Source: Anaerolineales bacterium (lineage in GTDB: Bacteria > Chloroflexota > Anaerolineae > Anaerolineales > UBA11579). From it: 62,176 nucleotides of DNA. This document shows positions 16,349 to 25,474 of this stretch, piece after piece. The stretch spans positions 1 to 62,176 of the forward strand of contig JAHCIH010000011.1 in NCBI GenBank assembly GCA_026129335.1. The letters run 5' to 3'. The translations under genes and the position numbers were made by a program. Below the pieces are notes generated by a model that saw only the letters and a program-made list of their open reading frames with translations, had not been told where the DNA came from and ran no database searches. Positions within the stretch are counted from its first letter, which is position 1; each line of letters starts with the position of its first letter.

Positions 16349-16756
16349 CTACTCCTCGCCCGTTTCCACAGCAACGCGGCCGGCTTCCCGGCGTCGTTTC
16401 AGCAGCATGTTCACCAGCTGCTTCTGGTTGCGCAGCATGGGCAGCTTCAGCCCGGCCGCAGTCACCTGCGTCTCCAGACTGGCCATGTCCAGCGCCATCA
16501 GTTCTGCCCGCTCAGCTGCCTGCGGGTCTTCCGCCTTTTTGGCCGCAGCCGCTTCATCCGGCTCGGGCCTGTCCCTGCCCTTGCGCAGCGGGCCGCTCTT
16601 CAGCGTATAAGTCGCCTTCTTCGAAGTTGGCGCCGCATGCCCTGTCTCGATCAAGTGCTTGGCAACCTCTTCGCCGGCGTCCACCACTACGCCCGGAGCC
16701 AGGTAGTACTCATTGCTGTGCCGCCCGCGGTAGCCGTTTAAAATCTCGATTCGCAT
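16349..16756 (-). CDS. Small head protein with SAP-like C-terminus
   Basis: 135 aa. The beta-type N-terminus (MRIEILNGYRGRHSNEYYLAPGVVVDAGEEVAKHLIETGHA) resembles short neck-associated phage proteins. A charged linker follows, then a helix-turn-helix segment (SLETQVTAAGLKLPMLRNQKQLVNMLLKRR) of SAP or HeH type, which can bind nucleic acid. Ribosome site GAAGGAAGG upstream. Exact role unknown. Confidence 0.55.
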   Translation of the reverse strand: MRIEILNGYRGRHSNEYYLAPGVVVDAGEEVAKHLIETGHAAPTSKKATYTLKSGPLRKGRDRPEPDEAAAAKKAEDPQAAERAELMALDMASLETQVTAAGLKLPMLRNQKQLVNMLLKRRREAGRVAVETGEE

Positions 16757-16821
16757 TCCAGCCTTCCTTCTGAGCCCTCGCGGGCGGGATCCCCGTCAAA
16801 CCCGCCCGCGAGGCTCTACGC

Positions 16822-17799
16822 TTACTCTTGCAGCGCCACCAAGGCGCCGCCCAGGTCATCCGCAGCCACCGCGCCCATGTTTCCGTACACCAGGCCGCTG
16901 TCGCCATGGTCCCACTTAGCCGCGCCCACCATCACGCAGTCCTTCAGCAGGATGCGCTTGTTGGCCGGGTCGAAGCCGCCGGCCACCGCAAACGCCTGCG
17001 TCAGCGCCGTACCGGCCAGGTTGATGAAGGCACAGTCGCGGAACAGCTGGTAGCGGTCCAGGCCGCTGTTGCCCAGCAGCTCCACGAAGATCGCCCCGGC
17101 GTTGCCGGCATGCAGCGTGAAATCGCACTCGATGAACCGGTTGCGTGCCGCTCCGCCCGCAGCCGCGAAGACCAACGCCGCCATGCCAGCCCCGGCCGCG
17201 ATTGTGTCCACTCCGACCGTGCAGGCCACAAAGGTGTTCTCGCTGCCGCCGGAGATCTGCAGGCTGGCTCCGCCATCAATTGCCTGGCTGGCGTGCCCAC
17301 CGCCGGCGAAGTGCACGTTCTCGAAGTAGTTGCGCTGCCCGCTGACCTGCACATTCACCAGGCTGGTGGCGTCATCCACCCCCTGGAAGATGTACAGGTT
17401 GGCAAACACGCAGCCCTGCCCGCTGACCGTGATCAGCGGCGAAATGCCCTCGGCATCCGCCGCCTGGAAGATGCGCGCACGCTGCCCGACTCGCGTCGGT
17501 GCGCACACGCCCACCAGGTGCGCATATGACTTGCTCCACGCCAGGCCCGCCTCCAGCTGCACGCTGTCCGGCCCGGCGATGTAGAACAGCACATCGTGCC
17601 GGCCGTCACGCAGCGCCGCGTAGCCGGCCGGCAGCGTGCGGAAAGCCGTCTCCGGGCTCAGCCCGTCATCGGCGTCATTGCCGCGCTCCGGGTCCAGGTA
17701 AAAAGCCAGGCCGCCGCCCTGCGCCAGCAGACCCTTCGCCAACCGGCCGTCCACCAGGTCGCTCAGCCGGGCGCTGCCCCTGTGAAGTTGTTGCAACAT
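16822..17799 (-). CDS. Right-handed beta-helix protein in the head module
   Basis: 325 aa. The N-terminus (LDPERGNDADDGLSPETAFRTL) is the entry motif of many pectate-lyase-like proteins. Residues about 60-300 contain repeated rungs (VFANLYIFQGVDDA, RNYFENVHFAGGGHA, NTFVACTVGVDT, NRFIECDFTLHA, YQLFRDCAFINL) ending in Phe/Ile-Asn or Asp turns, as in parallel beta-helices. It lies directly after the capsid gene, where a capsid-decorating protein is expected, not at the tail end. It may be a head fibre or decoration; enzymatic activity cannot be judged. Confidence 0.7.
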   Translation of the reverse strand: MLQQLHRGSARLSDLVDGRLAKGLLAQGGGLAFYLDPERGNDADDGLSPETAFRTLPAGYAALRDGRHDVLFYIAGPDSVQLEAGLAWSKSYAHLVGVCAPTRVGQRARIFQAADAEGISPLITVSGQGCVFANLYIFQGVDDATSLVNVQVSGQRNYFENVHFAGGGHASQAIDGGASLQISGGSENTFVACTVGVDTIAAGAGMAALVFAAAGGAARNRFIECDFTLHAGNAGAIFVELLGNSGLDRYQLFRDCAFINLAGTALTQAFAVAGGFDPANKRILLKDCVMVGAAKWDHGDSGLVYGNMGAVAADDLGGALVALQE

Positions 17800-17852
17800 A
17801 AAATCCTCCTCAGTGGGCTGGCCGGCTAGGCCAGCCCACTTGACTTGCAGTC

Positions 17853-20024
17853 TTAAACCTTGACGTTGAACGAGATCGCTGCCGCTTCCGCGTCGCGATG
17901 GGTCAGCCCAAGCATCGCCAGGGCCACGATCTCGTTGGCATCACTGGAGGGATAACGCGTCACCTCGATCGTCATCCGGCGCCAGTAACCCAGGCGCCAC
18001 TGGTCGTAGCGCACTGCAAGGAGGGCGCCACGCGTGTTGTTGGCCACTGTGTCCATGTCGATCTTCCCGGCCGCGTTGGCCTTGAGGCCGTAGTTCGCGT
18101 CCTGGTTGACACGGTGCATGTTGCCGGTCGCATTGACCCTGTAGCCCCAGATGCTGGTCAGGGTGCCGGCCTCGATGGTCGGCGAAACAAACACGTCGCG
18201 GGTTTTCACCTCCGGCAGGCCGAGGCTTGCCCAGTGGGTCCACATATCTAAGACGAACTCCACCTTGTCCTTGTTGCCCGCGTTGCGGCCACCCAAACCC
18301 ATCAACTTCACCGTCTCGAGGAAGTCGCTGGCATCGAAGCTCTCGCCGGCATCCCGGGCATTTGCCCCCGCGCCGCCCATCAGGGCAACCTTGCGGAACC
18401 CGTCTGCGATCAGGAAAGCCTCCGTACCTGCGGGCGTGCCGCCAATATCGTTGATATTGGTGGTGGCCCCGGCGGCCGTGTCGCCATCGATCACAATGTG
18501 ATCGATGACCTCCTGACCCTCCTGCACGATGGAGGCACGCAGCTCCTCCGCCCAGGGCACGAAGCTCTGCTCTTCCAGTTCGCCCGCGTAAACCGTGCGG
18601 GCGCCGATCTTGCCCATCGTCAGCTGGCGTTTGCCGGTGCCGCGCCTGGAGGCCGGCACCGTCACCGCCGGGCGGCTCAGCGGCCCGTCCTCCAGGTCAT
18701 CTGCCTGGGCCACTTTGTAGAAAGTTGGCGGAGCGCCCTCCAGAGGGATGTTGATCGCCTCCACACCATGCGGCACCGTGACAGCAGGGATCTTGCCGGC
18801 AATGCTGCCCTCTTCAACGATCCGCCGCCACAGGTCGTTCGAGTAGGCTTCACCCACCCACTCATCGCCGTAATCGGCCAGGGTGGTCTGGTTCAGTTCG
18901 TTGGCCTTCAGCGGCATATCAACCGCCTTCATTGCCTGCAGCACTGGGCTGTTCCTGCGGCGCTGCTCCTCGCCCCTGGCCTCAACGGAACGGATCGCCA
19001 GGGCCTTCAGCGCCGCATTGCTCGCCCCGCCCTTGGAACGCCCCACCGCCTTGGCCGCGCTCAACACCCCGATGGTCAGCGCCAGGGCGCCATCGTCCAG
19101 GTTGTCGTACCTGGCCGTCTCGGCATACCTCAGCAGGTCGGGCAGCTCGTCGGGGTTGTCCGGCAGCCGGCGTCCCTTGGTGGCCGCCTCTTCCAGGGCC
19201 TTCTTCTCCTCGGCCCACTCGGCCTCCCTGGCCTTCACCGCCTCGGCCCTGGCGTCCTCGATCTCCTGCTCGCGCTTCGCCTTGGCTGCCTGCTCGGCCT
19301 CCACAGCCTTGCGCCCGCGCTCCTCGGCCTCCTGCAGTTTTGCCTGCAGATCCATTTCGGTCATTTCCAGCACCATCGCTTTCACTCCTTTTGATTGCTT
19401 GGGTTGGTTGTTGGTTGGGCTGGCTCCCGCTCCGCCGCGCCCGGGAACGTCTTTGCCCCGCGCCTCTGCGGCCTCTGGCTTGGTCTCCAGTCCCTCAGGC
19501 AGGCTCAGGCCTGCCTGCTGATAAATGCTCTTCAAAACGGGCAGCGCCACCGCATACGGGTTGGCCGGCGCCTGGCCCATGGAAATGTCCAGCAGGCTCA
19601 GTTCCACCACCGGCCACTCCTCAATGTGGCCGGTCTCTTCGTCTATCCGCACCAGGTGGCTCGCAGAGCCAGAGGAGGCCCGCAGCAATCCTTCCTTGGC
19701 CTTTTCCCACAGCTCGCGCGCCAGCGCCGAGGCCTCGTCCAGCAGCACCTGAAACCAGACCCCATCTTCCCGTTCTTCGGTGCCTATCGTCTTGCCGATG
19801 TATTGCGGGGCATCGTCGGGCCAGCCATCGGCCCCGTTGCCGTGGTAGTAGACAATCGGCGGCGTCGGGAATAGGTCCAGGTGCAGGTTGGTCTGTTCGT
19901 CGAAATATTCGCGGTAGGAGTCCCGCCCACCAAACGGGCCGCCGAAAGGAACGCCAAGCACCTCCAGCACCATATTCTTCAGCGCCCTGACTTTCACTGT
20001 TTCCCTGACCTGGTATTGCCTCAT
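17853..20024 (-). CDS. Fused prohead protease and HK97-type major capsid protein
   Basis: 723 aa. Residues 1-165 form a prohead protease domain of the U35/S78 type: PIVYYHGN (likely catalytic His) and RASSGSASHLV (likely catalytic Ser). Residues about 215-290 are a highly charged coiled coil like the HK97 delta (scaffolding) domain. The rest is the HK97-fold capsid domain (LQAMKAVDM, GEAYSNDLWRRI…, GEVYAGELEEQSF-like, up to ISFNVKV). An internal in-frame ATG at 19376 with AAAAGGAG 8 nt upstream would yield the delta-capsid part alone (507 aa), so both fused and separate capsid protein may be made. The protein starts right after a leader terminator (20046-20209). Confidence 0.85.
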   Translation of the reverse strand: MRQYQVRETVKVRALKNMVLEVLGVPFGGPFGGRDSYREYFDEQTNLHLDLFPTPPIVYYHGNGADGWPDDAPQYIGKTIGTEEREDGVWFQVLLDEASALARELWEKAKEGLLRASSGSASHLVRIDEETGHIEEWPVVELSLLDISMGQAPANPYAVALPVLKSIYQQAGLSLPEGLETKPEAAEARGKDVPGRGGAGASPTNNQPKQSKGVKAMVLEMTEMDLQAKLQEAEERGRKAVEAEQAAKAKREQEIEDARAEAVKAREAEWAEEKKALEEAATKGRRLPDNPDELPDLLRYAETARYDNLDDGALALTIGVLSAAKAVGRSKGGASNAALKALAIRSVEARGEEQRRRNSPVLQAMKAVDMPLKANELNQTTLADYGDEWVGEAYSNDLWRRIVEEGSIAGKIPAVTVPHGVEAINIPLEGAPPTFYKVAQADDLEDGPLSRPAVTVPASRRGTGKRQLTMGKIGARTVYAGELEEQSFVPWAEELRASIVQEGQEVIDHIVIDGDTAAGATTNINDIGGTPAGTEAFLIADGFRKVALMGGAGANARDAGESFDASDFLETVKLMGLGGRNAGNKDKVEFVLDMWTHWASLGLPEVKTRDVFVSPTIEAGTLTSIWGYRVNATGNMHRVNQDANYGLKANAAGKIDMDTVANNTRGALLAVRYDQWRLGYWRRMTIEVTRYPSSDANEIVALAMLGLTHRDAEAAAISFNVKV

Positions 20025-20045
20025 CCGCCATCTCTCCCGGAAACA

Positions 20046-20209
20046 AAAAAGCGCCCGCCACCGGACTCTCTTTTCGAGAAATCCAGTGGCGGGCGCTCAT
20101 CTTCCGCCGTGCATCCCATGGGTTACCGGGAAGCAGCTCTGTTGTCTGCCGCCAAGCCATTTGCCCGGCGGCATTCGCAACCTTACTCCAAAACCTCGAC
20201 GCCTGTCAA
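20046..20209 (-). promoter_or_regulatory. Structured leader A (promoter, hairpins, terminator) before the capsid operon
   Basis: On the minus strand: TTGACA (20209-20204), N18, TAAGGT (20185-20180); then ACAACAGAGCT, a 7-bp hairpin, ACGGCGGAAGATGAGC, and a strong terminator hairpin with arms GCGCCCGCCAC/GTGGCGGGCGC and six U, ending 22 nt before the capsid ATG. The same order of elements occurs at 25475-25604. The middle stem differs in sequence between copies (GCTTCCC/GGGATGC here) but keeps pairing, which supports an RNA structure. The layout is that of a riboswitch or attenuator; ligand or factor unknown. Confidence 0.7.
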
Positions 20210-20218
20210 GCGCGGCGC

Positions 20219-20683
20219 TCATTTCAGCCCCAACTTCACCAGCGACCGCTCGATCCAGCGACCATAGATCCGCCGCGCCTCAGCCGCCTTCGCCTTGGCC
20301 ACATCGTACAAGCGCCGCCAACCCAGCGCGGCCATGTGCGTCGCCTGCTTCATTCCGCCCAGGTGCGGCGCATAGCTCGCCGCATTGCCGATCTCCGTGC
20401 GGTAGCCCCGCGCCGCCACGCTGAAACTGGCGCCGTAGCGCTCCGAGCGCATATCGTTGTAGCCCGGTGACTGCTGCATGCCCACCCCGCGCTGGTAATA
20501 CGGCGCCGGCGGCTGGTTGCCCGGCCCCGCCGGCGGGTACTTCTGCACGCCCTCCTCGCCCAATATCGCCCCCGCGAACTCGCGGCCGGCCGACTCGGCC
20601 GCCCCCTCCAGTTCCGGCCCCAGCCGGCGCAGCGCCGCCTGCACTTGCTCGCCGCCCTCCACCCGGATGCGGATCTCAGTCAT
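20219..20683 (-). CDS. HK97 gp10-like head-tail protein
   Basis: 154 aa from ATG 20683 (MTEIRIRVEGGEQVQAALRRLG). The start motif with beta strand, then helix LEGAAESAGREFAGAIL, and later YAPHLGGMKQATHMAALGW, is the pattern of gp10-type morphogenesis proteins, which join the neck. A Met one codon upstream and the longer frame are alternatives, but a G-rich ribosome site (GCGGGGG) is best placed for 20683/20686. Last gene before leader A. Confidence 0.7.
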   Translation of the reverse strand: MTEIRIRVEGGEQVQAALRRLGPELEGAAESAGREFAGAILGEEGVQKYPPAGPGNQPPAPYYQRGVGMQQSPGYNDMRSERYGASFSVAARGYRTEIGNAASYAPHLGGMKQATHMAALGWRRLYDVAKAKAAEARRIYGRWIERSLVKLGLK

Positions 20684-21518
20684 CATCCCCCGCCAGGATA
20701 TCCGTGCGCACTGTGGACCAGCACCCGCAGTTCGGGTGCGTATCTCGCACACTCATAAAGGGCGCCCCGCTTACCCGGTGGATGAACGGTTCCCCCGGCG
20801 TCCGTTCCACGCCGTCCAGGCCCGCGCACATCGCGCACACATTCGGTGCCCGGTTGGTGCGCCAGGTCTCTATCACCCGCACGTCGGGGTAGTCCTTGGC
20901 CAGTTGCTCGCCGGCCAGCCGGTTGATCTCGCCATACGCCTGGGTGATCTCTGTGCGCGCCACGTCGATGGCTCGCCGCCCATCAAACGGCAGCATCTCC
21001 ACCAGGTCGCGCAGCCGCATCCCCGGCGTCTCCAAATACAGCGCCACTGCCTCCTGCACCGCCCGCAGCGTCGCCTCGTTGATGTTCGTGATCATCGACC
21101 CAAACTGTTCGCGGGCCTGCGCCGTGGCCAGCGCCTGATACAGCGCCAGGTCCAGCCCGATGGAGGCCTGCTCGGCGAACAGCTCCGCCGCATGCCCACC
21201 GGCCTGGCTCAGCACCAGCAAAATCGCCGCCTCGGCCTCCTCGTCGCTCAGGTCCAGCTCGCTCAGCCGCAGGCGCAGCTCCTCCGGCAACGCGGCCTTG
21301 CCCGCGAACGGCCGCAGGCTCTCCGCCCAGGCCAGCACGGCCGCCTGCTGCGTCGCGAACAGTCGCCGCGTCGCTTTGACCAGCTGGTCCTCGAACAGCT
21401 CCTTCTGCGCCCGCCCGGGCTCGCGCCGGTCGCGCCGTCTATACGCCGCGTCCAACCGCACACCCCTGGCGGCCAGCGCGTCGGCGGCCTCATCGATCTG
21501 CCGGTAGCTATCCAGCAT
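20676..21518 (-). CDS. Minor head protein, SPP1 gp7/Mu gpF-like
   Basis: 280 aa. The long helical first half is followed by the Mu F domain: DVARTEITQAYGEINRLA, VRVIETWRTNR, then CAMCAGLDG with four residues between cysteine pairs and finally HPNCGC, the His-Cys cluster characteristic of the family. In SPP1 the homologue accompanies DNA ejection and head assembly. It lies after the portal gene, as usual. Confidence 0.85.
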   Translation of the reverse strand: MLDSYRQIDEAADALAARGVRLDAAYRRRDRREPGRAQKELFEDQLVKATRRLFATQQAAVLAWAESLRPFAGKAALPEELRLRLSELDLSDEEAEAAILLVLSQAGGHAAELFAEQASIGLDLALYQALATAQAREQFGSMITNINEATLRAVQEAVALYLETPGMRLRDLVEMLPFDGRRAIDVARTEITQAYGEINRLAGEQLAKDYPDVRVIETWRTNRAPNVCAMCAGLDGVERTPGEPFIHRVSGAPFMSVRDTHPNCGCWSTVRTDILAGDDD

Positions 21519-21711
21519 ACAGCGGGTCCGGGGGTGGCAGGTGCCGCTTGCGCCGCGTGGCCGCCTCTACATCCAGCGCCTCTTCCAGGTGCCGCAGCGC
21601 ATCCAGCCGCGTCCGGCCCCAGCCGCTGCAGCCGCCCACCTGTGGGCTGCGTGCCATGTATCCCCTGCCGTCTCGTTCTACTACCACGTCAACATCGTCG
21701 AACTCACGCAT
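21508..21711 (-). CDS. Orphan HicB-like domain protein
   Basis: 67 aa. DVDVVVERDGRGYMARSPQV followed by GGCSGWGRTRLDALRHLEEAL matches the HicB antitoxin fold (beta-strand pair, 'SP…GC…G.T..EA…L..AL'). A basic C-terminal tail (RRKRHLPPP) follows. No HicA toxin is encoded nearby. Overlaps both the portal and MuF genes, hence co-translated. Could be an orphan antitoxin-like regulator or a protein of the portal region. Confidence 0.6.
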   Translation of the reverse strand: MREFDDVDVVVERDGRGYMARSPQVGGCSGWGRTRLDALRHLEEALDVEAATRRKRHLPPPDPLYAG

Positions 21712-23215
21712 GCTCCCTCATCTCATCGATCAAGTCCTGCAGGCGCTGCTTCAGCGCCCAGTCTCCGCCCAGCACCTCCGCCTTCAACGCCGTCTGCTCG
21801 GCTTCGCCCAGCGCCTCGAAGCGGAAATCAGCCACCTTCTCCGGCTTGCCTTCGGCCAGCCGTTTCTGCGCATACCGGCGGAACTGCTCACGCTCCCGCG
21901 CCCCATCCGACGACTCCGCCGGCCGCCGCGCCTTCTCGGCCGGCAGGGCTGTGTTGACATCCAGCCGCTCGAGGTCGCCGCCCATATCCCGCGCCAGCTG
22001 GCTGCCCTGGCCGCCGGGCAGCGCCTCTTCGCCGTAATACTTCCGCCGCACCTCGTCCACCGTATGCGTGCGCTCATAGGCCAGCTGCTCGCGCAAGCGC
22101 AGCTCCGTATCCCGCGGCCGTACGTCGTCAAAGCTGCCCAGCAGGTCCTCGCCGTAGCTCGGCAGCACCTGGCTGGTCACCTTCTCGCCCAGCAGCTTGT
22201 GCAGCGGCCACACGCTCAACTCGTAGAACGCATCCCGCCCACTCTTCGAGTTCGCTTCGGTGCTGTTCACCGCCAGCCAGCTGTTCAGTCCCGGCGCCAA
22301 CCAGTTGAAGATCTCCTCCTGGTTGGCCTCCCGGCCGGCCAGGAATTCCATGTCTCGCCGCGTCATAGAGGTGGCCACCCAATTCACCCCTCCAACCCCC
22401 ACATTGCGCAGCATCATCATCCGCTGCTCTTTATCTGCCTGTTTGACTTGGTTCTTCAGCTCCTCCCATTCTTCATCACCAATCGGGTCAGGGAAAGCCA
22501 GCAGACCCGGCACTCGACCGCCCTGGTCGTGGAAATAACTCGTGTTGTGTTTCTGCATCGCCAGGTCGCCCTGCGCCACAATGGCCAGTTGCGAGATCCG
22601 CGACAGGCCCACGTACATATTCGTCGAATGGAACTCGCGCGTGTGCAGCACCTCCCACGGCTCCAGGTATTTCGGCGGCAGCCCGCCGCCCGGCTCGTAT
22701 TTGTACCCGCGGATGCCCTGCTGCCCGTCCGGCACCGGTCCAATCTTGTTGCTCGGCACCAGCCACATCTCCTCGATCGGCGCACTGGCATGCGCCTTGT
22801 TCAACCAGGCGTAGGCGTTGCCGGTCAGCAGCTGGTACGAAAAAAACGCCCGCCAGAACTCAAATCCGGACCACAGTGGGTTTGGCCGGCGGTGCAGCAG
22901 CTCGTAAGGGTGGTTGGGGATGTCCCGCGCCTCCTCCCCTTCCAGGGCGACCACGTGGAACACGCCGCCGGCGGCCTGCTGCGCCACGGCGGAGATCGCC
23001 ATGCTCACCCAGGCAAGCCGCTGATACAGGTCCTGCTGGTTATAGGCAACCGCCAGGCTGGGCATCACCCGCTCACGGTCCCCACTCACCAGCGCCGGCC
23101 TGCCTGATGCTTTGGCCGGCGCCTGCACTGCCTGCAGGTAGGCGCTCACCGCGCCGCCGGCCACATTGCCCAAAACGCTGCCCAGCCCCAGCCCCAGCTT
23201 GTCAAATAGTCCCAT
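21704..23215 (-). CDS. Portal protein (HK97-type) of inner prophage
   Basis: 503 aa. Typical portal pattern: an N-terminal Gly-rich helix (MGLFDKLGLGLG), then VMPSLAVAYNQQDLYQRLAWVSMAISAVAQQ, the FWRAFFSYQLLTGNAYAWLN core, VLHTREFHSTN, GRDAFYELSVWPLHKLLGEKV near the clip and a charged helical C-terminus. It forms the ring for DNA packaging and connects with TerL upstream. Starts 13 nt after the TerL stop. Confidence 0.9.
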   Translation of the reverse strand: MGLFDKLGLGLGSVLGNVAGGAVSAYLQAVQAPAKASGRPALVSGDRERVMPSLAVAYNQQDLYQRLAWVSMAISAVAQQAAGGVFHVVALEGEEARDIPNHPYELLHRRPNPLWSGFEFWRAFFSYQLLTGNAYAWLNKAHASAPIEEMWLVPSNKIGPVPDGQQGIRGYKYEPGGGLPPKYLEPWEVLHTREFHSTNMYVGLSRISQLAIVAQGDLAMQKHNTSYFHDQGGRVPGLLAFPDPIGDEEWEELKNQVKQADKEQRMMMLRNVGVGGVNWVATSMTRRDMEFLAGREANQEEIFNWLAPGLNSWLAVNSTEANSKSGRDAFYELSVWPLHKLLGEKVTSQVLPSYGEDLLGSFDDVRPRDTELRLREQLAYERTHTVDEVRRKYYGEEALPGGQGSQLARDMGGDLERLDVNTALPAEKARRPAESSDGAREREQFRRYAQKRLAEGKPEKVADFRFEALGEAEQTALKAEVLGGDWALKQRLQDLIDEMREHA

Positions 23216-23228
23216 GCCTGCTCCTCGC

Positions 23229-24776
23229 TTAGGCGAAGCCGACCAGCTTCGCCCCGCTGATCCCGTGTTTCTTCTCGTACTCGCGGGCCAGCTGCATCCC
23301 GCGGGTCACACCGTCGATCTGGTCGTCCTTCTCGCCCGGCCGCGGGAACACGCTGGCCTCCTCCACGAACTCCCGGTTCCACGGGCCCCGCACCAGGCAC
23401 ACCCGCCCCAGGTCGTTCAGCGTCTGCAGCGGCAGCGCCATCTCTTCCTTGCCGGCCTCCGGCTTCACCGCATAGATGCCCCGCCCTGGCAGTTCCGCCC
23501 GCAAGTCCTGGATTGCTGCCAGCTGGAAGGCCACCTGCTCCAGCCCCCAAATCTCGCCGGCCGGCACTTCCTTCGATATCTCCACCAGCCGCCGCCGGCT
23601 CTCCGGCCACGCCGCCCGCCAGCGCCGCAGGTCTCGGATGTACAGCCACCCATCCGCGTCAAAGGCGATCGCCGCCCCGCAGGTGTAGTCCGCCTTGGCG
23701 CTCTCGCTGGTCGCCAGGTCCCACACTCGGAACCAGCGCAGGCCCTCGGGCGCCTGGTCCACCACCGGCCACTCCTTGGCGAAAAAGCCGCCCGTACGTG
23801 GCCGCGGCGTCTGCATGTGCAGCGCCAGCCAGTCGTGCGGTGTCATGTTCGCCCGCCTCTGCCGCACCACTTCCGGGCTGTACTTGCCCGGCCACAGCAC
23901 CTCGCCGGGCTTCCTCCCCAGCGGGTCCTCGATATTTAAATACAAACCCTGTGCAAAAGCCGCCCGCTGCTCGCCCTCATCCTTGGCATATTCGCCTTCT
24001 TCTGGAGCCACTGTCGGCAGACACAACACCCGCCATTGCTCAGCATCCGGGTTGTGCAGCATCTCCTTCAGCAGATAGCCGGTCAGGTCGTTCGGATGCC
24101 AGCGCGTCTGAACCAGCACCACCGCCGCCCAGTCCTCCAGCCGCTGGTAGGCCACCGCGCTCCACCAGTCGATCACCCGCTGCCGGTAGGCCGCGCTCTC
24201 AGCCTGCTCACGGTCCTTGTACGGGTCGTCGATCACCATCAGGTGGGCGCCCTTGCCGGTCATCGGGCCGCCCACGCCGGCCGCCGCCAGACCGCCGCGG
24301 TGTGGGCCGACAAGATCCCAGCCGCTCACCGCCCGGCTGTCTGGGTCCAGCCCCACCGGCTCATCCACCAGCGCCTTCTTCCCGAAAATGCCGGCATATT
24401 CCTCCGAAAGAACCAGGTCGCGCACTGCCTTGGAATTGCTGTGCGCCAGGTCGGCGCCGTACGAAGCCTGCATAACCCGCAAGTCTGGATTCTTGCCCAG
24501 GAACCAGGCCGGGAATACCCGCGACACCTTCACACTTTTGCCGTAGCGCGGCGGGGTCAGGATGATCAGCCGACCATGCCCCTGCTGGCCGCGCGTGCGC
24601 ACATAGCGCTCGGCCTCCTCCAGGGCATGGTCGATCAGCCGGTGGAACGGCTGCGTTTGGTACCACGGCAGCAGGTACTCCGTGGCCGCGGTCAGCCGCC
24701 GCCGGCCCAGCTCGCGCCGCGCCAGCTCGCGCTTGGCCTCCGCCGGGTTAACCAGACTGGTCGGCTGGTTCAGCAT
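23229..24776 (-). CDS. terL: Terminase large subunit of inner prophage
   Basis: 515 aa. ATPase domain with Walker A PPRYGKSVKVS (about residue 75), Walker B HLMVIDDPYKD and coupling motif VQTRWHPNDL; nuclease domain with RVWDLATSESAKADYT (first Asp), GLEQVAFQ and DDQIDGVTRGM (final acidic residue). All catalytic positions present. Overlaps the small terminase gene by 29 bp. Packages phage DNA through the portal. Confidence 0.95.
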   Translation of the reverse strand: MLNQPTSLVNPAEAKRELARRELGRRRLTAATEYLLPWYQTQPFHRLIDHALEEAERYVRTRGQQGHGRLIILTPPRYGKSVKVSRVFPAWFLGKNPDLRVMQASYGADLAHSNSKAVRDLVLSEEYAGIFGKKALVDEPVGLDPDSRAVSGWDLVGPHRGGLAAAGVGGPMTGKGAHLMVIDDPYKDREQAESAAYRQRVIDWWSAVAYQRLEDWAAVVLVQTRWHPNDLTGYLLKEMLHNPDAEQWRVLCLPTVAPEEGEYAKDEGEQRAAFAQGLYLNIEDPLGRKPGEVLWPGKYSPEVVRQRRANMTPHDWLALHMQTPRPRTGGFFAKEWPVVDQAPEGLRWFRVWDLATSESAKADYTCGAAIAFDADGWLYIRDLRRWRAAWPESRRRLVEISKEVPAGEIWGLEQVAFQLAAIQDLRAELPGRGIYAVKPEAGKEEMALPLQTLNDLGRVCLVRGPWNREFVEEASVFPRPGEKDDQIDGVTRGMQLAREYEKKHGISGAKLVGFA

Positions 24777-25458
24777 CGCCGCTCGGCTTCCCTTCCTCGC
24801 CCAGCACGCCCCAGTCGCCCTGGCTTAGCTGGATCAGTTCCTCGTCGCTCAGGTCCTCTACGCCGCGCTTGGTTTTGAAATCCCCCTTGAGCAGCATCGC
24901 CTTCAGCTGCGAGATCGGCACATAGTCACCGGTCATCTCCAGGAACATCTTGCGGTCGGGGTGCGCTTTGTAATCCGGATCCTGGGCCACCTCCGTAAGT
25001 GCCGCCAGCACATCCGCTCGGGCGTGGTACAACTCGGCCGACTGCAGCATGGCCACCGTGGTGTCGATCTGCGGGTTCTTTTGCCGCCAGGTGCTGATCA
25101 CCCGATCGCTGCTCAGCCCCAGCACCTGCGTGGCCAGCTCTTCCTGTGTCGCCGGCCAGCGGTTCTTGCGCGGGCTGGCCAGCCAGGCGATATAGGTCGC
25201 CTGCCGCCAGGGCCAGCCGCGGCCCAGCAGCCATATAAAACTGTCCAACCATTTCGGCAGCGGGTAGGGCAGTTCGACGGCGACCTTTTCGGTCCAGGCC
25301 TTTTTGTCGCCGCGCACCAGCAGCATCAGCGCCCCCCGTGCAGCGTCGCTGATCCGCGCCGCCTCCTGCGGGTTCGGCGCGCCGTCGTCCTCCAGCGCAT
25401 CGAACTCCGCCCCCAGCCCCAGCTGGGTATAGGTCATGTCTTTGTTCTCGATCGGCAC
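24748..25458 (-). CDS. Terminase small subunit-like protein
   Basis: 236 aa, GTG start at 25458 with GGGAGG 6 nt upstream. The central part WPWRQATYIAWLASPRKNRWPATQEELATQVLGLSSDRVISTWRQKNP is a helix-turn-helix DNA-binding region like phage small terminases; a C-terminal acidic region DLSDEELIQLSQGDWG follows. First gene of the late operon, directly after leader B and overlapping terL. Assignment from fold and gene order. Confidence 0.75.
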   Translation of the reverse strand: MPIENKDMTYTQLGLGAEFDALEDDGAPNPQEAARISDAARGALMLLVRGDKKAWTEKVAVELPYPLPKWLDSFIWLLGRGWPWRQATYIAWLASPRKNRWPATQEELATQVLGLSSDRVISTWRQKNPQIDTTVAMLQSAELYHARADVLAALTEVAQDPDYKAHPDRKMFLEMTGDYVPISQLKAMLLKGDFKTKRGVEDLSDEELIQLSQGDWGVLGEEGKPSGDAEPADQSG

Positions 25459-25474
25459 CCTGGGCCTCCCAACG

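Noticed and set aside
20046..20209. HEARO/OMEGA-type RNA of an IS element
   Set aside because: No HNH or TnpB-like ORF next to either copy, and both copies end in terminators before structural genes.
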